From the NCBI GenBank assembly GCA_020853395.1, contig JADYYY010000019.1, positions 310,001-374,000 of the forward strand: a stretch of 64,000 nucleotides of DNA. Reading direction: 5' to 3'. Position 1 is the stretch's first letter, and the number at the start of each line of letters is the position of its first letter. The translations under genes were made by a program, and so were the position numbers. The notes beneath the pieces were generated by a model that made no database searches, had not been told where the DNA came from, and worked only from the letters and a program-made list of their open reading frames with translations. Below, piece by piece: positions 25,965-36,433 of the stretch. The DNA is from Acidobacteriota bacterium (GTDB lineage Bacteria > Acidobacteriota > Vicinamibacteria > Vicinamibacterales > SCN-69-37).

Positions 25965-26603
25965 ATGAGAATCACGTCCTTCGTGCGCGGCGCCGCGATC
26001 GCGGCGGCGTGCGCAGTCGCGTCCGCCACGGCTGCCGGCGCGCAATCCACCGGGCCGCTGACGCTTCAGCCCATCACGTCGTCGATCGTGTTCGCACCGG
26101 ACGTCAAGGTGACGACGATCGACGACAAGACCGGGGTCCTGGCCGGTGCGTACGTCGGCAGGCTCATCGAGAACCGCGTGCTGGTAGCCGCCGCCGCTTA
26201 CGGCTTGACCCAGCCGAGAGACGACGCGCGGATGTTCTACGGCGGGTTGCTGTTCGGGACGCGGATCGTGGGCAGCGATCGGGTGGATGTCTCGGCGCGC
26301 GCGCTCGCCGGCTTCGGCACGGCCACCGCATATCGGGTGGTCGAGTTCACCGCGGACCGGCCGCCGCACGGGCGCTGGAGCGGCCCGTCACCGCTTGCCA
26401 GCGGCGGCGCGACGTTTCGCGTGGGCTATCGCGATCGGTTCGCGCTCGTGGAGCCAGAGCTGCGGCTGGCGCTGCGGCTGACCGGCGCGCTCAGCGTGAA
26501 CCTCGGCGCCGGTTATCGCGTGACGTCGGCCGACGGCTGGCTGAACGAGGCGTTCCGCGGGCCCACCGGCGCCGTCGGCGTGCAGTTCGAGATCGGGCGG
26601 TAG
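25965..26603 (+). CDS. Probable secreted or outer-membrane protein, unknown function
   Basis: 212 residues with signal peptide (VRGAAIAAACAVASATAAGAQ). The mature part alternates short hydrophobic strands (VLVAAAAYGL, FYGGLLFGTRIV, VDVSARALAGFG, FRVGYRDRFALVEPELRLALRL) and ends VGVQFEIGR, consistent with a small 8-stranded outer-membrane barrel; that is inference. I chose ATG 25965 for the signal peptide; a GTG at 25947 overlaps the previous stop. It is probably co-transcribed with the PEGA gene. Confidence 0.6.
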   Translation: MRITSFVRGAAIAAACAVASATAAGAQSTGPLTLQPITSSIVFAPDVKVTTIDDKTGVLAGAYVGRLIENRVLVAAAAYGLTQPRDDARMFYGGLLFGTRIVGSDRVDVSARALAGFGTATAYRVVEFTADRPPHGRWSGPSPLASGGATFRVGYRDRFALVEPELRLALRLTGALSVNLGAGYRVTSADGWLNEAFRGPTGAVGVQFEIGR

Positions 26604-26653
26604 CGAGGTAACGGCTCTACCGGGAGGCCGCATCCCCTACAATCGCGCGAGCG

Positions 26654-28870
26654 ATGGCGTTGCCGCCAGGCTCGCGCTTCGGGCCGTACGAGCTGACCGC
26701 TCTGCTGGGCGCGGGCGGGATGGGCGAGGTCTACCGCGCGCGCGATACGCGGCTCGGACGCGACGTCGCCGTCAAGGTGCTGCCGGCCGGGGCACAGTCG
26801 GCCGAGGCCCGCCAGCGCTTCGCGCGCGAGGCGCGCGTGGTGGCCGCGCTCCAGCACCCCAACATCTGCGGCGTGTACGACGTCGGCGACACGCCAGACG
26901 GCCACGGCTATCTCGTCATGGAGCTGCTCCAGGGCGAGACGCTCCAGCAGCAGATCGCCCGCGCCTCGCCGCCCCCGCCGCTCGACCACGTCCTCGACAC
27001 CGCGGCCGCGCTCGCCGATGCGCTCGAGGCGGCTCACGCTGCCGGCGTCGTCCACCGCGACATCAAGCCGGCCAACATCGTCCTGACGCCGCGGGGACCG
27101 AAGATCCTCGACTTCGGCATCGCGAAGACGCCGGTGGACCAGTCGCCGGACGGCGCGACCACGAAGGGCGCGTGGCGCACCGAGACCGGCATCACGCTCG
27201 GCACGCTCGCCTACATGTCGCCGGAACAACTGCGCGGCGAGCCGGTCGATGCGCGATCCGATCTGTTCTCGTTCGGCCTCGTGCTCTACGAGATGATCGC
27301 GCGACGGCCGGCGTTCACGGGTGACACCGGCGTCGCGGTGGCCGCGGCGCTCCTGCACCGGCAACCCGCACCGCTTCGTGCGGCCCGGCCCGACGTTCCC
27401 CCTGCGCTCGAGGCGGTGGTCTTCAAGGCGCTCGAGAAGGATCGAGCGCTCCGCTACCAGCACGCGTCGGAGCTGCGGAGCGATCTGCTGCGGCTGGAAC
27501 GCGATCTCACCGCGCCTTCGGCCGAGGTGTCGACGAGCGCTGGGCCGACTTCCAGGAGATGGACGACGGCCGTGGCCGCAGGCATCGGGTTGGCGCTCGC
27601 GCTGGCTGCCGGGTTCGTCTACTCGAGACCCTCGCGCGCCGCCGCGCTCTCGGACACCGACACCATCGTCCTCGCCGACTTCTCGAACACCACGGGGGAT
27701 GCGGTGTTCGACGACACGCTGCGCCAGGGCCTGTCGGTGCAACTCCAGCAGTCGCCGTTCCTCAGCCTGGTGGCCGAGGCGCGCATCCGTCGCACGTTGG
27801 GTCAGATGGGGCAGCCGGCCGATGCGCGCGTGACGCCGCAGTTGGCTGCCGAAGTGTGCGAACGCGTGGGCGCGACGGCCGTGCTCGACGGTTCCATCAC
27901 GTCGCTCGGCACCCAGTACGTGATCGGGCTGCGCGCGCGCACCTGCGCGACGGGCGACCTGCTGGCCGAAGAGCAGACGCAGGCTGCTCGCAAAGAGGAT
28001 GTGCTGGATGCGCTCAGCCGCGTGGCCACGGCGTTTCGCGCCCGCGTCGGCGAGTCGCTCGCCACCGTGACGCAGTACTCGGTGCCGCTGGTCGAGGCGA
28101 CGACCCCATCTCTCGAAGCGCTGAAAGCGTACAGCGCCGCGCAGCGCATCAACCTGAGCAGGGGCGGCTTCGAGGCCGTGCCGATGTACCGCCGAGCCCT
28201 CGAGCTCGATCCGGCATTCGCGGTGGCGCACGGCGGGCTTGGCCTGGCCTACAGCGCGATGGGCGAGAGCGCAGCCTCGATCTTCCACACCAGGCGCGCG
28301 TTCGAGCTGCGCGGCCGGGCGACGGATCGCGAGCGCTTCTACATCTCGGTGCTGTACGAGCGGCAGGTCACGGGCAACCTGGAACGGGCGCGGCAGGTCT
28401 TCGACGCCTGGCTGCAAGTCTATCCGCGCGATGCCGTCGGGCACTGCCTCTATGGGGGCTTCACGACGCACGGAACCGGCCGCCTGGAGCAGGTGATCGA
28501 CGAGTCCGCGAAGTGCCTGTCGCTCGATCCGGACATCGGGTATGGATACGCCAACACCGCGCTCGCCAGCATCTTCCTGGATCGGCCGGACCAGCGAGCG
28601 ACGCGCTGGCCCGTGCCGACGCCCGCAAGCTGCAGATGGCGGAGTACCCGGTGCTGCGGCACTGGATTGCGTTCCTGCGAGGGACCCAGGTGGCATCGGA
28701 CCAAACGGCGACGAGCGCCGCCGGAGACGCGGCGCCGTTCATGGCGCACGTGCAGTCGCTCCTGCCGGCGCTGCACGGCGCGCTCGGTCGCGCGCGGACC
28801 CTCTCGCATCGGGCGACGGAGATCGCGCAGCGGAACGGCCGTGCGGAGAGCGCCGCGACCTTCGCGGTGA
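26654..28870 (+). CDS. Ser/Thr protein kinase with TPR region, 5' part of a frameshifted gene
   Basis: Kinase domain at about 13-280: Gly-rich loop LLGAGGMGEVYRA, K41 in VAVKVL, catalytic D136 in HRDIKPAN, DFG at 153-155 and the activation segment ending TLAYMSPEQ. A transmembrane helix at about 302-322 leads to an extracytoplasmic region with TPR-like repeats, starting with the acidobacterial-type segment NTTGDAVFDDTLRQGL. After residue about 646 (FLDRPDQ) the frame turns Arg-rich and meaningless. Adding one base at 28594 (CCAGCG read as CCAGGCG) restores a continuous protein into the next frame to 29484, about 943 residues. The break is either a mutation or a sequence error. Confidence 0.85.
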   Translation: MALPPGSRFGPYELTALLGAGGMGEVYRARDTRLGRDVAVKVLPAGAQSAEARQRFAREARVVAALQHPNICGVYDVGDTPDGHGYLVMELLQGETLQQQIARASPPPPLDHVLDTAAALADALEAAHAAGVVHRDIKPANIVLTPRGPKILDFGIAKTPVDQSPDGATTKGAWRTETGITLGTLAYMSPEQLRGEPVDARSDLFSFGLVLYEMIARRPAFTGDTGVAVAAALLHRQPAPLRAARPDVPPALEAVVFKALEKDRALRYQHASELRSDLLRLERDLTAPSAEVSTSAGPTSRRWTTAVAAGIGLALALAAGFVYSRPSRAAALSDTDTIVLADFSNTTGDAVFDDTLRQGLSVQLQQSPFLSLVAEARIRRTLGQMGQPADARVTPQLAAEVCERVGATAVLDGSITSLGTQYVIGLRARTCATGDLLAEEQTQAARKEDVLDALSRVATAFRARVGESLATVTQYSVPLVEATTPSLEALKAYSAAQRINLSRGGFEAVPMYRRALELDPAFAVAHGGLGLAYSAMGESAASIFHTRRAFELRGRATDRERFYISVLYERQVTGNLERARQVFDAWLQVYPRDAVGHCLYGGFTTHGTGRLEQVIDESAKCLSLDPDIGYGYANTALASIFLDRPDQRATRWPVPTPASCRWRSTRCCGTGLRSCEGPRWHRTKRRRAPPETRRRSWRTCSRSCRRCTARSVARGPSRIGRRRSRSGTAVRRAPRPSR

Positions 28871-29484
28871 GCGAGGCCGTGTGGGAAGCGGTCTGGGGCC
28901 GGACCGACGCTGCCCGGGCGCGGGCTCGGTTCGCGCTCGGTCTGGCGACAGGACGGGACGTCCAGTTCGGCGCGGCCGTGGCCCTGGCGCTCTCGGGCGA
29001 CTCGCGGAGCGCTCAGCCGCTCGCCGGCGACCTGGCGGCGCGGTTTCCGGAGGACACGTCCGTGCAGACGAACTACCTGCCGGTGTTGAGCGCATTCCGT
29101 TCGCTCGCGGCGAACGAGCCGGCAAGAGCGCTCGAGGCGCTCGAGGCGAACCGGCCCTACGAGGGGGCCACGCCCGCGATCACCTTCAACTGGTTCTTCG
29201 GCGGCCGGTATCCGCTGTACCTTCGCGGCGTCGCGCTCGCGTCGCTCGGGCGGCAGCGCGAAGCGGTCGAGGAGCTCCGCAAGCTGCTCGATCGACGCGG
29301 CCTGCTGCTCGCCGATCCGCTCGGCGCGCTCGCGCGCGTGCAGCTCGCCCGCGCCTACGCCGCAAGCGGCGACCTGGCCCAGGCTCGCGCGTCCTACCAG
29401 TCGTTCTTCGACCTGGCGAAGGACGCCGATCCCGGTTTGCCCCTGGTCGAACAGGCGCGAGCCGAGCTCGCGCGCCTGCCGTGA
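28595..29484 (+). pseudogene. 3' part of the Ser/Thr kinase-TPR gene, out of frame with its 5' part
   Basis: In the shifted frame the sequence continues SDALARADARKLQMAEYPVL and then helical repeats of about 34 residues (SAATFAVSEAVWEAVWGRTD, EAVEELRKLLDRRGLL, LAQARASYQSFFDLAK) typical of TPRs, ending at TGA 29482-29484. It has no ribosome-binding site of its own; the first ATG is at 28636. It is the missing C-terminus of the kinase encoded just upstream. If the frameshift is real, the kinase loses about 300 residues of its TPR sensor but keeps the catalytic and membrane parts. Confidence 0.8.
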
Positions 29485-29570
29485 CTGGACACGAATGGGG
29501 TACCGGGCCGGATGACGCGAGCTCGCTCCGCGCGTGAGGTCCGGAGCTTCGTTCGCCGGACGGCCTTGCG

Positions 29571-30041
29571 CTACGCGAGCGCCTTGACCTCCGCGAGCAC
29601 GTCTTCGGCGTGACCTTCGACCTTCACGTTGTCCCAGCGCTTCGCGACCTTGCCGTCCGGTCCGATCAAGTACGTCGTGCGCACGATGCCCATGTACTTC
29701 CGGCCGTAGCGCGACTTCTCCTGCCACACGCCGTACTTCTCGGCGACCTCGTGATCCGCGTCGGCGAGCAGCGGGAACGTGAGCGCGTACTTCTCGGCGA
29801 ACTTCGCCTTGCTCTTCTCGTCCAGGATGCTCGCGCCGAGGACGACGGCCTTGCCGGCCTTGAACTTCGGCAGGTTGTCCCGGAACGCGCACGACTCCGC
29901 CGTGCATCCCGGGGTGTCGTCTTTGGGGTAGAAGTACAGCACGGCCGGTTTGCCCGCGTAGTCCGAGAGCGAGTGCGCGCGGCCGTTCTGATCCTTCAGG
30001 GTGAACGCAGGGGCCTTGCGGCCCGGCTCGATGAGCGGCAT
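29571..30041 (-). CDS. bcp: Thioredoxin-dependent thiol peroxidase (Bcp/PrxQ)
   Basis: 156 residues. Peroxidatic C46 is in FYPKDDTPGCTAESC, and resolving C51 is five residues on, the PrxQ arrangement. Arg in RTTYLIGPDGK completes the active site. It reduces hydrogen peroxide and organic peroxides in the cytoplasm with electrons from thioredoxin. It follows the first hisC by 9 bases on the minus strand and is probably read with it. Confidence 0.95.
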   Translation of the reverse strand: MPLIEPGRKAPAFTLKDQNGRAHSLSDYAGKPAVLYFYPKDDTPGCTAESCAFRDNLPKFKAGKAVVLGASILDEKSKAKFAEKYALTFPLLADADHEVAEKYGVWQEKSRYGRKYMGIVRTTYLIGPDGKVAKRWDNVKVEGHAEDVLAEVKALA

Positions 30042-30050
30042 CCCGGTAGT

Positions 30051-31160
<1,110 letters not shown>

Positions 31161-31804
31161 GCAGCCCTCAATCCTACCGCCATCGCATCGGTGCATCGTC
31201 TCACCCAGGTGCGGCCGCGAGCCGGTGCCCTTCCTCCCGCATCGCCACACCGTCCTCACCGCGCCGGGAATCAAGGGACGCGTCCGTGCGATCGCGGCGC
31301 CGCGTCGTGACGATGCGCATTCGCGCACGGTCTTCGATCTGCTGCGCCGGACCCGTTCGGTCGCCGATCACGTGCACCAGCTAAGTTCAAAGCGATCAAG
31401 GTGATCGAGCCGCGGCTGTGCGTGAGGGGATCGCGGGCGATGGGTGAGCGCGACGTCGCGGAGGGGTGTGACGGCAACGGCACCAGGGGACAACGCGCCG
31501 GCACAGGGGTGTGAAGGCGATCGCGCGTGGGTGTGCGGCCGCCAGTGAATCGGTCTGACGGGCAATGACGACGGGTGCGCGCGCGGCCGTAGACGGAGGA
31601 GCGCAGCCGTGCGAATAGGTGCGCCGGCCCGCAAAAACGGGTGAGCAGCCAGGCGCGATGCGGTGAGATCTCGATTGCCGATGGGTCCGTCGGGCTAGCC
31701 GGACGGGTTGCCGCTACCCGGTTTTCAGAGCTTTCAGAACAATTCAGATTGGCGCGAACGACTTCCCGAGGGCTGACGCGAGACGATGCGCGTCGGAGGT
31801 CGTC
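31161..31804. other. Long intergenic region, no gene recognised
   Basis: About 640 bases between hisC and a plus-strand gene. No frame shows normal codon use. The stretch 31410-31660 carries loosely repeated G-rich words (GGGGTGTGACGGC, GGGGTGTGAAGGC, GATGGGTGAGC, GACGGGTGCGC) with no fixed period. TTTCAGAGCTTTCAGAACAATTCAGA at about 31723-31748 repeats a TTCAGA word three times and may belong to the promoter region of the next gene. Confidence 0.3.
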
Positions 31805-32584
31805 ATGAAGAGAATCGATCGTGTCCGTTACGAAATGCTGTTGAGAGTCCGTGACTTCTGGAACGTGCACCGTGCGCTGTTCCCGGAGTCGTCCGCAGGC
31901 GGGCAGGCCTTCGCCAGCGTGGCACAGGCCGTGGCCGGCATCGACGCGCACCTGACGTCGAAGGCGCTCGCCGCCAAGGAGGGCCGCAGGGCGAAAGCCG
32001 CTGCCCGCGCGGCCCTGACCCGGATCATGCGCAGGATCGTGCGCACGGGCCGGGGACTGAAGCGCACGTTGCCCGACCAGGAGAACAACCTCGAGATGCC
32101 CACGCGCTCGTCCGACGTGGCGCTGCTCGCGGCCGCACGTCTGTTCATCGGTGAAGTCGAGGCGAACAGGGACAGGCTCGTGTACCTGGGCCTGCCGCCC
32201 GATGTCACCACCTCGCTCCGCGACGCCACCGACGCGTTCGAACGCGCGATGCGGGGGCGCCGCACCGGCCGGTCCGACCTGGCCGCCGCGAAGGCCGGCT
32301 TCACCTCGGCGCTGGCGCTCGGCCTCGACGCTGTCCGCACCCTCGACATCGTCGTCGTCAACGCGCTGGAGCAGGATCCGGTGCTGCTGGCCAAGTGGGA
32401 GCGTGATCGCCGCGTGGTCGGCGGCCGATCGAGGGCCGAGCCGAAACCGGCGCTCGGGCCGCCGGCTCTCCCGGCCGTCGCGCCGGAGGGAAGCACGAGC
32501 GAGACGTCCGACGCGCCATCGGCAGCGGCAGAGAAGCCGGCGCCGGATGAGGGGCCGGACGACCTGCTGCGGAGGGCGTCGTGA
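31805..32584 (+). CDS. Helical protein of unknown function
   Basis: 259 residues. The ATG is preceded by GGAGG at good spacing. Residues 1-200 are predicted helical and charged (YEMLLRVRDFWNVHRALFP, ALTRIMRRIVRTGRGLK, LLAAARLFIGEVEANRDRLVYLGLPPDVTTSLRDATDAF). The last 55 are a Pro/Ala/Glu-rich disordered tail. There is no signal peptide or membrane segment, and I recognise no domain. The gene is isolated between a long intergenic region and the convergent end of the histidine-kinase operon. Confidence 0.6.
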   Translation: MKRIDRVRYEMLLRVRDFWNVHRALFPESSAGGQAFASVAQAVAGIDAHLTSKALAAKEGRRAKAAARAALTRIMRRIVRTGRGLKRTLPDQENNLEMPTRSSDVALLAAARLFIGEVEANRDRLVYLGLPPDVTTSLRDATDAFERAMRGRRTGRSDLAAAKAGFTSALALGLDAVRTLDIVVVNALEQDPVLLAKWERDRRVVGGRSRAEPKPALGPPALPAVAPEGSTSETSDAPSAAAEKPAPDEGPDDLLRRAS

Positions 32585-32749
32585 CGTGCTCTCCACGGCG
32601 AACACGTCGCGGCATCCACCCGCTCGAGGACGCCGCGTCGCGTCGCTGATTGAACCACCACATCGGGGACGTCGGGCGCCGAAGAGCGGCGTCCCGGCGT
32701 CTCCGACCTTCCGACTCCGTGAAGAACCGCTCGTCGAGTGTTCAGACTC

Positions 32750-32941
32750 TCAGCGCCGGCGCCGCCGAACGTTTGCCCCGATGATGAGCAGCCCGCCGAG
32801 CGCGGCGAGTGCGCCGTTGATCTGCCATCGCGTCTGGCCGGTCATCGGGCTGCCCAGCAGCGCCCCGATGCCCTGCAGGAACCACACAGCATCGACGAGC
32901 ACGAGCAGGCCGCCGAAGACGAGCAGCGCGATTCTCAGCAC
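32750..32941 (-). CDS. Small two-helix membrane protein
   Basis: 63 residues from GTG. Two hydrophobic helices (IALLVFGGLLVLVDAVWFLQGIGALL and INGALAALGGLLIIGANV) are joined by GSPMTGQTRWQ, and the protein ends in five arginines on the cytoplasmic side. The WFLQGIG...GQ pattern recurs in small unnamed bacterial membrane proteins. It begins 24 bases after the histidine kinase stop and is the last gene of that operon. Function unknown. Confidence 0.65.
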   Translation of the reverse strand: MLRIALLVFGGLLVLVDAVWFLQGIGALLGSPMTGQTRWQINGALAALGGLLIIGANVRRRRR

Positions 32942-32965
32942 GAGTCTGACCTCCAGTGAGCATGC

Positions 32966-34276
32966 TCACGCGTCCTCGCGCTCGGGGGCCACGGGCAGCG
33001 TCAGCTTCACGAGCAGGCCCGGATGCGCGTTCTCGGCCGCGACCGATCCGTGGTGCAGTTGCATGGCCCGGTGCACGATCGCCAGGCCGAGCCCGACGCC
33101 GCCGGTGTCCGTCTGTCTCGACTCGTCCACGCGGTAGAACGGCCGAAAGACGTTCGTGATGTCCTTCTCAGGAACGCCAGGTCCGACGTCGCGCACGGAC
33201 ACCGTTGCCGACGCGTCGCTCTCTGCGAGCTCGACCTGCACCTGAGCACCGGCGGGCGAATGCCGGATGGCGTTGCGCAGGACGTTCTCGACGGCCCGCC
33301 GCAGCAGCTCGGGATTGCCGATCACCGGTTGTTCCGCGCGGCCGGTCCACACGATGCTGCAACCTCGTGCCTCCGCATCCAGCCGGCAGGCGTCGATGAC
33401 GTCGGTGACGAGCGGCGCGAGCGCCAACCGCCTCATGTCGCGCGCCTCTGGGTCGCCTTCCGCTCGTGTGATCTCGACCAGCTCGCCGACGAGACCCGCC
33501 AGCCGGTCGATGTCGCGCTGGAGGCGATCGATCGCGGCCTGACGGTCCGGTGCCGTGCGGGCGAGCTCCGCGGCGAAGCTGAGCCGCGCGAGCGGCGACC
33601 GCAGCTCGTGCGAGATGTCCTGCAGCAGCCGTCGTTCGGCGGTCAGCAACGTCTGGATGCGATCGGCCATCTGATTGAACGACGACGCCAGCGTGCCGAT
33701 CTCGCTCCGTCCTCGGTACGGCACCCTGACGTCGAGGTCGCCGCGGCCGAACCGGTCCGCCGCCGACGCGAGCGTCCGGAGCGGCGAGGCGATCCCGATC
33801 GTCACCAGCCACGAGATCAGTAGCACCGCCGACACGATCAGCAGGTAGAACGGAGCGAAACTGCGCATCGTGAACGGCGGATCGTCGAGGACCAGCAGCC
33901 AGTAGCGGCCGTCGGGCGACGCGCGCCCGTACGCGAAGCGGCCGCGGAGAGGCACCGGCCCGTCGCCGGCCCGCCGCAGCGCGTCCAGGACCTCGAGCCG
34001 ATTGTCGCCCGTGGTGACGTCGCGTCCTGCGCTGTCGGTCAGGTGATGCTCCGCGCCGAAGGCGGCGTCCAGGCTCGCCAGAAACCGGCTCGCCGCCTCC
34101 CTCCCGTCACGTTCGTAGACGCTCGCCGCCTGACTGACCTGCACCGTGTAGGTGCCGCGGAACAGGTTGCCGACCGCACCGAAGATCACGTTGCGGGTGA
34201 TCCAGACGAACGCCGCCAGCGAGACGACGACCGTGAGGAACGACGCGATCAGAATCCGGACGTACAGGGAACGCAG
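32966..34276 (-). CDS. Membrane sensor histidine kinase with probable CTG start
   Basis: About 436 residues: TM1 (LYVRILIASFLTVVVSLAAFVWI), a periplasmic region of about 120 residues, TM2 (FAPFYLLIVSAVLLISWLVTIGI), HAMP, HisKA with the phospho-His in DISHELRSPLARLS, and HATPase (N box ENVLRNAIRHS, DVGPGVP, GGVGLGLAI). The first standard start, GTG 34189, would cut off TM1. In frame upstream no ATG, GTG or TTG occurs before a stop, but CTG at 34276 gives MRSLYVRIL with GAGGGG 3 bases ahead. It is downstream of the ATPase gene in the macA/response-regulator operon and is the likely partner of that regulator (CpxA-like). Confidence 0.85.
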   Translation of the reverse strand: MRSLYVRILIASFLTVVVSLAAFVWITRNVIFGAVGNLFRGTYTVQVSQAASVYERDGREAASRFLASLDAAFGAEHHLTDSAGRDVTTGDNRLEVLDALRRAGDGPVPLRGRFAYGRASPDGRYWLLVLDDPPFTMRSFAPFYLLIVSAVLLISWLVTIGIASPLRTLASAADRFGRGDLDVRVPYRGRSEIGTLASSFNQMADRIQTLLTAERRLLQDISHELRSPLARLSFAAELARTAPDRQAAIDRLQRDIDRLAGLVGELVEITRAEGDPEARDMRRLALAPLVTDVIDACRLDAEARGCSIVWTGRAEQPVIGNPELLRRAVENVLRNAIRHSPAGAQVQVELAESDASATVSVRDVGPGVPEKDITNVFRPFYRVDESRQTDTGGVGLGLAIVHRAMQLHHGSVAAENAHPGLLVKLTLPVAPEREDA

Positions 34277-34286
34277 CGGCCCCTCG

Positions 34287-34340
34287 CTATTCGGTCTCGT
34301 GACGGGTGACGATCCCGCTCGGTTGCCACTGTTCCATCAT
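34287..34340 (-). CDS. Candidate 17-codon upstream ORF before the histidine kinase
   Basis: ATGATG at 34340 has AAGGAA 5 bases upstream and opens a frame reading MEQWQPSGIVTRHETE after the first Met, then TAG. The kinase CTG start follows 10 bases on, in another frame. It may deliver ribosomes to the weak CTG start by termination-reinitiation, or it may be the true N-terminus broken by a frameshift. No homology is claimed. Confidence 0.35.
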   Translation of the reverse strand: MMEQWQPSGIVTRHETE

Positions 34341-34441
34341 GTCGTTCCTTGGAACGGGAGGGAACGTCCCTCTACGTCCTTGCGACTGTCGCCGCGAGCC
34401 GCGCGGGGGCCGGGTCAACTTTCGTGAAGACACGCCAGCGG

Positions 34442-35128
34442 TCAGGCCGCCTGCCGGATATCGCGCTCGACTTGGCCGTCGCGAACGTGAATGGTGCGGT
34501 GCGCGTAGGCCGCCACGTCAGCCTCGTGCGTGACGAGCACGATCGTGTTCCCCGCCTGGTGCAGCTTGGCGAACAGGCCCATGATCTCGACGCCCGTCTT
34601 CGAGTCGAGATTCCCCGTCGGCTCGTCCGCCAGCAGAATCGACGGGGTGTTCACGAGGGCGCGCGCGATGGCGACGCGCTGCCGCTGGCCTCCCGACATC
34701 TCGTTCGGGCGGTGATGCTGGCGGTTCGTCAGCTCGACGCGCTCGAGCGCCTCGGCCGCACGCGTCGCCCTCACGCGCGCCGGCACGCCCGCGTACACGA
34801 GCGGCAGCTCCACGTTGTGCAGGGCCGTGGCCCGGGGCAGGAGATTGAACGTCTGGAAGACGAACCCGATCTCCTCGTTCCGAATCCGGGCGAGCTCATC
34901 GTCGGTCATCTGGCTCACCTGCTCGCCGTTGAGCAGATAGCTGCCCTTCGTCGGCGTATCCAAGCACCCGACGAGGTTCATGAGCGTGGACTTGCCCGAG
35001 CCGGACGGGCCCATGATGGCGACGTACTCGCCGCGCTCAATCGACAAGGTCGTGCCGCGGAGCGCGTGCACGTCCTCCTCACCCATGCGGTACGTCTTCC
35101 AGAGGTCGCGAACTTCGATCAACGCCAT
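34442..35128 (-). CDS. MacB/LolD-type ABC transporter ATPase
   Basis: 228 residues. Walker [11 protein letters not shown]-loop VFQTFNLLP, signature [15 protein letters not shown], Walker [13 protein letters not shown] and the switch His in [11 protein letters not shown] are all intact. Proteins of this class energise MacB-type permeases that move lipoproteins, peptides or drugs by mechanotransmission rather than through a pore. It follows two permease genes and precedes the histidine kinase. I took ATG 35128, where the fold begins ([13 protein letters not shown]). Confidence 0.95.
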   Translation of the reverse strand: MALIEVRDLWKTYRMGEEDVHALRGTTLSIERGEYVAIMGPSGSGKSTLMNLVGCLDTPTKGSYLLNGEQVSQMTDDELARIRNEEIGFVFQTFNLLPRATALHNVELPLVYAGVPARVRATRAAEALERVELTNRQHHRPNEMSGGQRQRVAIARALVNTPSILLADEPTGNLDSKTGVEIMGLFAKLHQAGNTIVLVTHEADVAAYAHRTIHVRDGQVERDIRQAA

Positions 35129-35148
35129 GCCGGGACTCCTCACGGATG

Positions 35149-36432
35149 CTATTCGTAGCGGAGCGCCTCGATGGGATCCATTCGCGACGCCCGCACGGCA
35201 GGCAGCATGCCGAAGAGCACGCCCACACCCGCCGAGAATCCAATCCCAATCGCGAACGACCACCACGGGAGCGAAATCGGGAAGCCGCTGAGATAGTGCA
35301 CGGCCCACCCGGCCGCCGCGCCGGACACGATGCCGATGAGCCCGCCCGCCGACGTCAGGAACACCGCTTCGAGCAGGAACTGGAACAGGACTTCCGAGCG
35401 TCTGGCGCCGAGCGCCTTGCGGACGCCGATCTCCCGCGTGCGCTCGGTCACGCTGATGGTCATGATGCTCATGACGCCGATGCCGCCAACGAGCAACGCG
35501 ATGGACGAGAGCACGACGAGCGCGAGCAACGTGGCCTGGCTGATCTGTTCCCAGATGGCCAGGAAGGCGTCCTGTGTCACGAGATCGAAGTCGTTCGGCT
35601 GATCGACCCGCAGTGCGTGCCGGGCGCGCATGACCTCCTCGACTTCGCGCTTCACCTGTTCGACCCCGACGCCCTCGCGGGGGATCGCGGCGATCATCGT
35701 GCCGCGCGACGTGCCCCGCGCGAGATCGTTCAGCCGAATGCCGTACTGCTTCGCGTACGTCGTCACGGGAATGACGACGAAATCGTCTGCGCCGACGTTG
35801 AAGCCGCCCGGGCTCGGCCGCTTGGCCATGATGCCGACCACCGTGAACGCCTCGAACCCGATGCGCACGGGCTTGCCGAGCGGATTCACGTTCGGAAACA
35901 GCGCCGAGGCCGGTGACTGTCCCAACACGGCCACGCGAGCTCGCCGCTGGACCTCACCGGCGGTGAAGAACCGGCCCGTGTCCACCGGCAATTGCTGCGC
36001 GGCGGGCCAGTTCTCCGTGGTGCCGAACACCTGCAGCGGCTTCGTCCGCTGGTTGCCGGCGAAGATGCGCTCCGACCGGCCGCCGGGGCCGCCGGTTCCG
36101 AGCGTCAGGTCCACGAACTCGACCGACGGCGCCCCGCGCTCGACGGCGTCGGCATCGGCCGCGGTGATGTTCGGCCGCATGATCAGTTCCTGGAACGATC
36201 GCCCCGACGAGAAGCTCACGACCGACATCTTGGAGACGAAAACGGTGTTCGGTCCGAGCGTGCGGAACACGTCGCGGATGGACTCGTCGAAACCGCGGAT
36301 CATCGCCGTCATGCCGACGATGGACGTGATGCCGATCACGATGCCGAGCACCGTCAGGAACGATCGAAGCTTGTTGCCGCGCACCGTCTCCCACGACATC
36401 GAGACGATTTCGCCGATCAAACTGAAACGCAC
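35149..36432 (-). CDS. MacB-type ABC permease, second of two
   Basis: 427 residues. The N-terminal TM ([24 protein letters not shown]), a periplasmic MacB-PCD domain of about 200 residues and three C-terminal TMs with the FtsX signature [20 protein letters not shown] are visible. It is the usual four-TM MacB/FtsX layout without a fused ATPase. It is paired with the upstream permease, so the complex is probably a heterodimer using the ATPase encoded next. It starts 1 base after the preceding permease stop. Confidence 0.93.
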   Translation of the reverse strand: MRFSLIGEIVSMSWETVRGNKLRSFLTVLGIVIGITSIVGMTAMIRGFDESIRDVFRTLGPNTVFVSKMSVVSFSSGRSFQELIMRPNITAADADAVERGAPSVEFVDLTLGTGGPGGRSERIFAGNQRTKPLQVFGTTENWPAAQQLPVDTGRFFTAGEVQRRARVAVLGQSPASALFPNVNPLGKPVRIGFEAFTVVGIMAKRPSPGGFNVGADDFVVIPVTTYAKQYGIRLNDLARGTSRGTMIAAIPREGVGVEQVKREVEEVMRARHALRVDQPNDFDLVTQDAFLAIWEQISQATLLALVVLSSIALLVGGIGVMSIMTISVTERTREIGVRKALGARRSEVLFQFLLEAVFLTSAGGLIGIVSGAAAGWAVHYLSGFPISLPWWSFAIGIGFSAGVGVLFGMLPAVRASRMDPIEALRYE

Positions 36433-36433
36433 G

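Noticed and set aside
29541-29562. Hairpin GTCCGG...CCGGAC between the kinase-TPR gene and bcp as a bidirectional terminator
   Set aside because: Six-base stem with no T-run on either strand; too weak to call.
31410-31660. G-rich repeated words resembling a repeat array
   Set aside because: Units vary in length and spacing and have no constant repeat, so this is neither a CRISPR nor a tandem repeat; more likely biased intergenic sequence.
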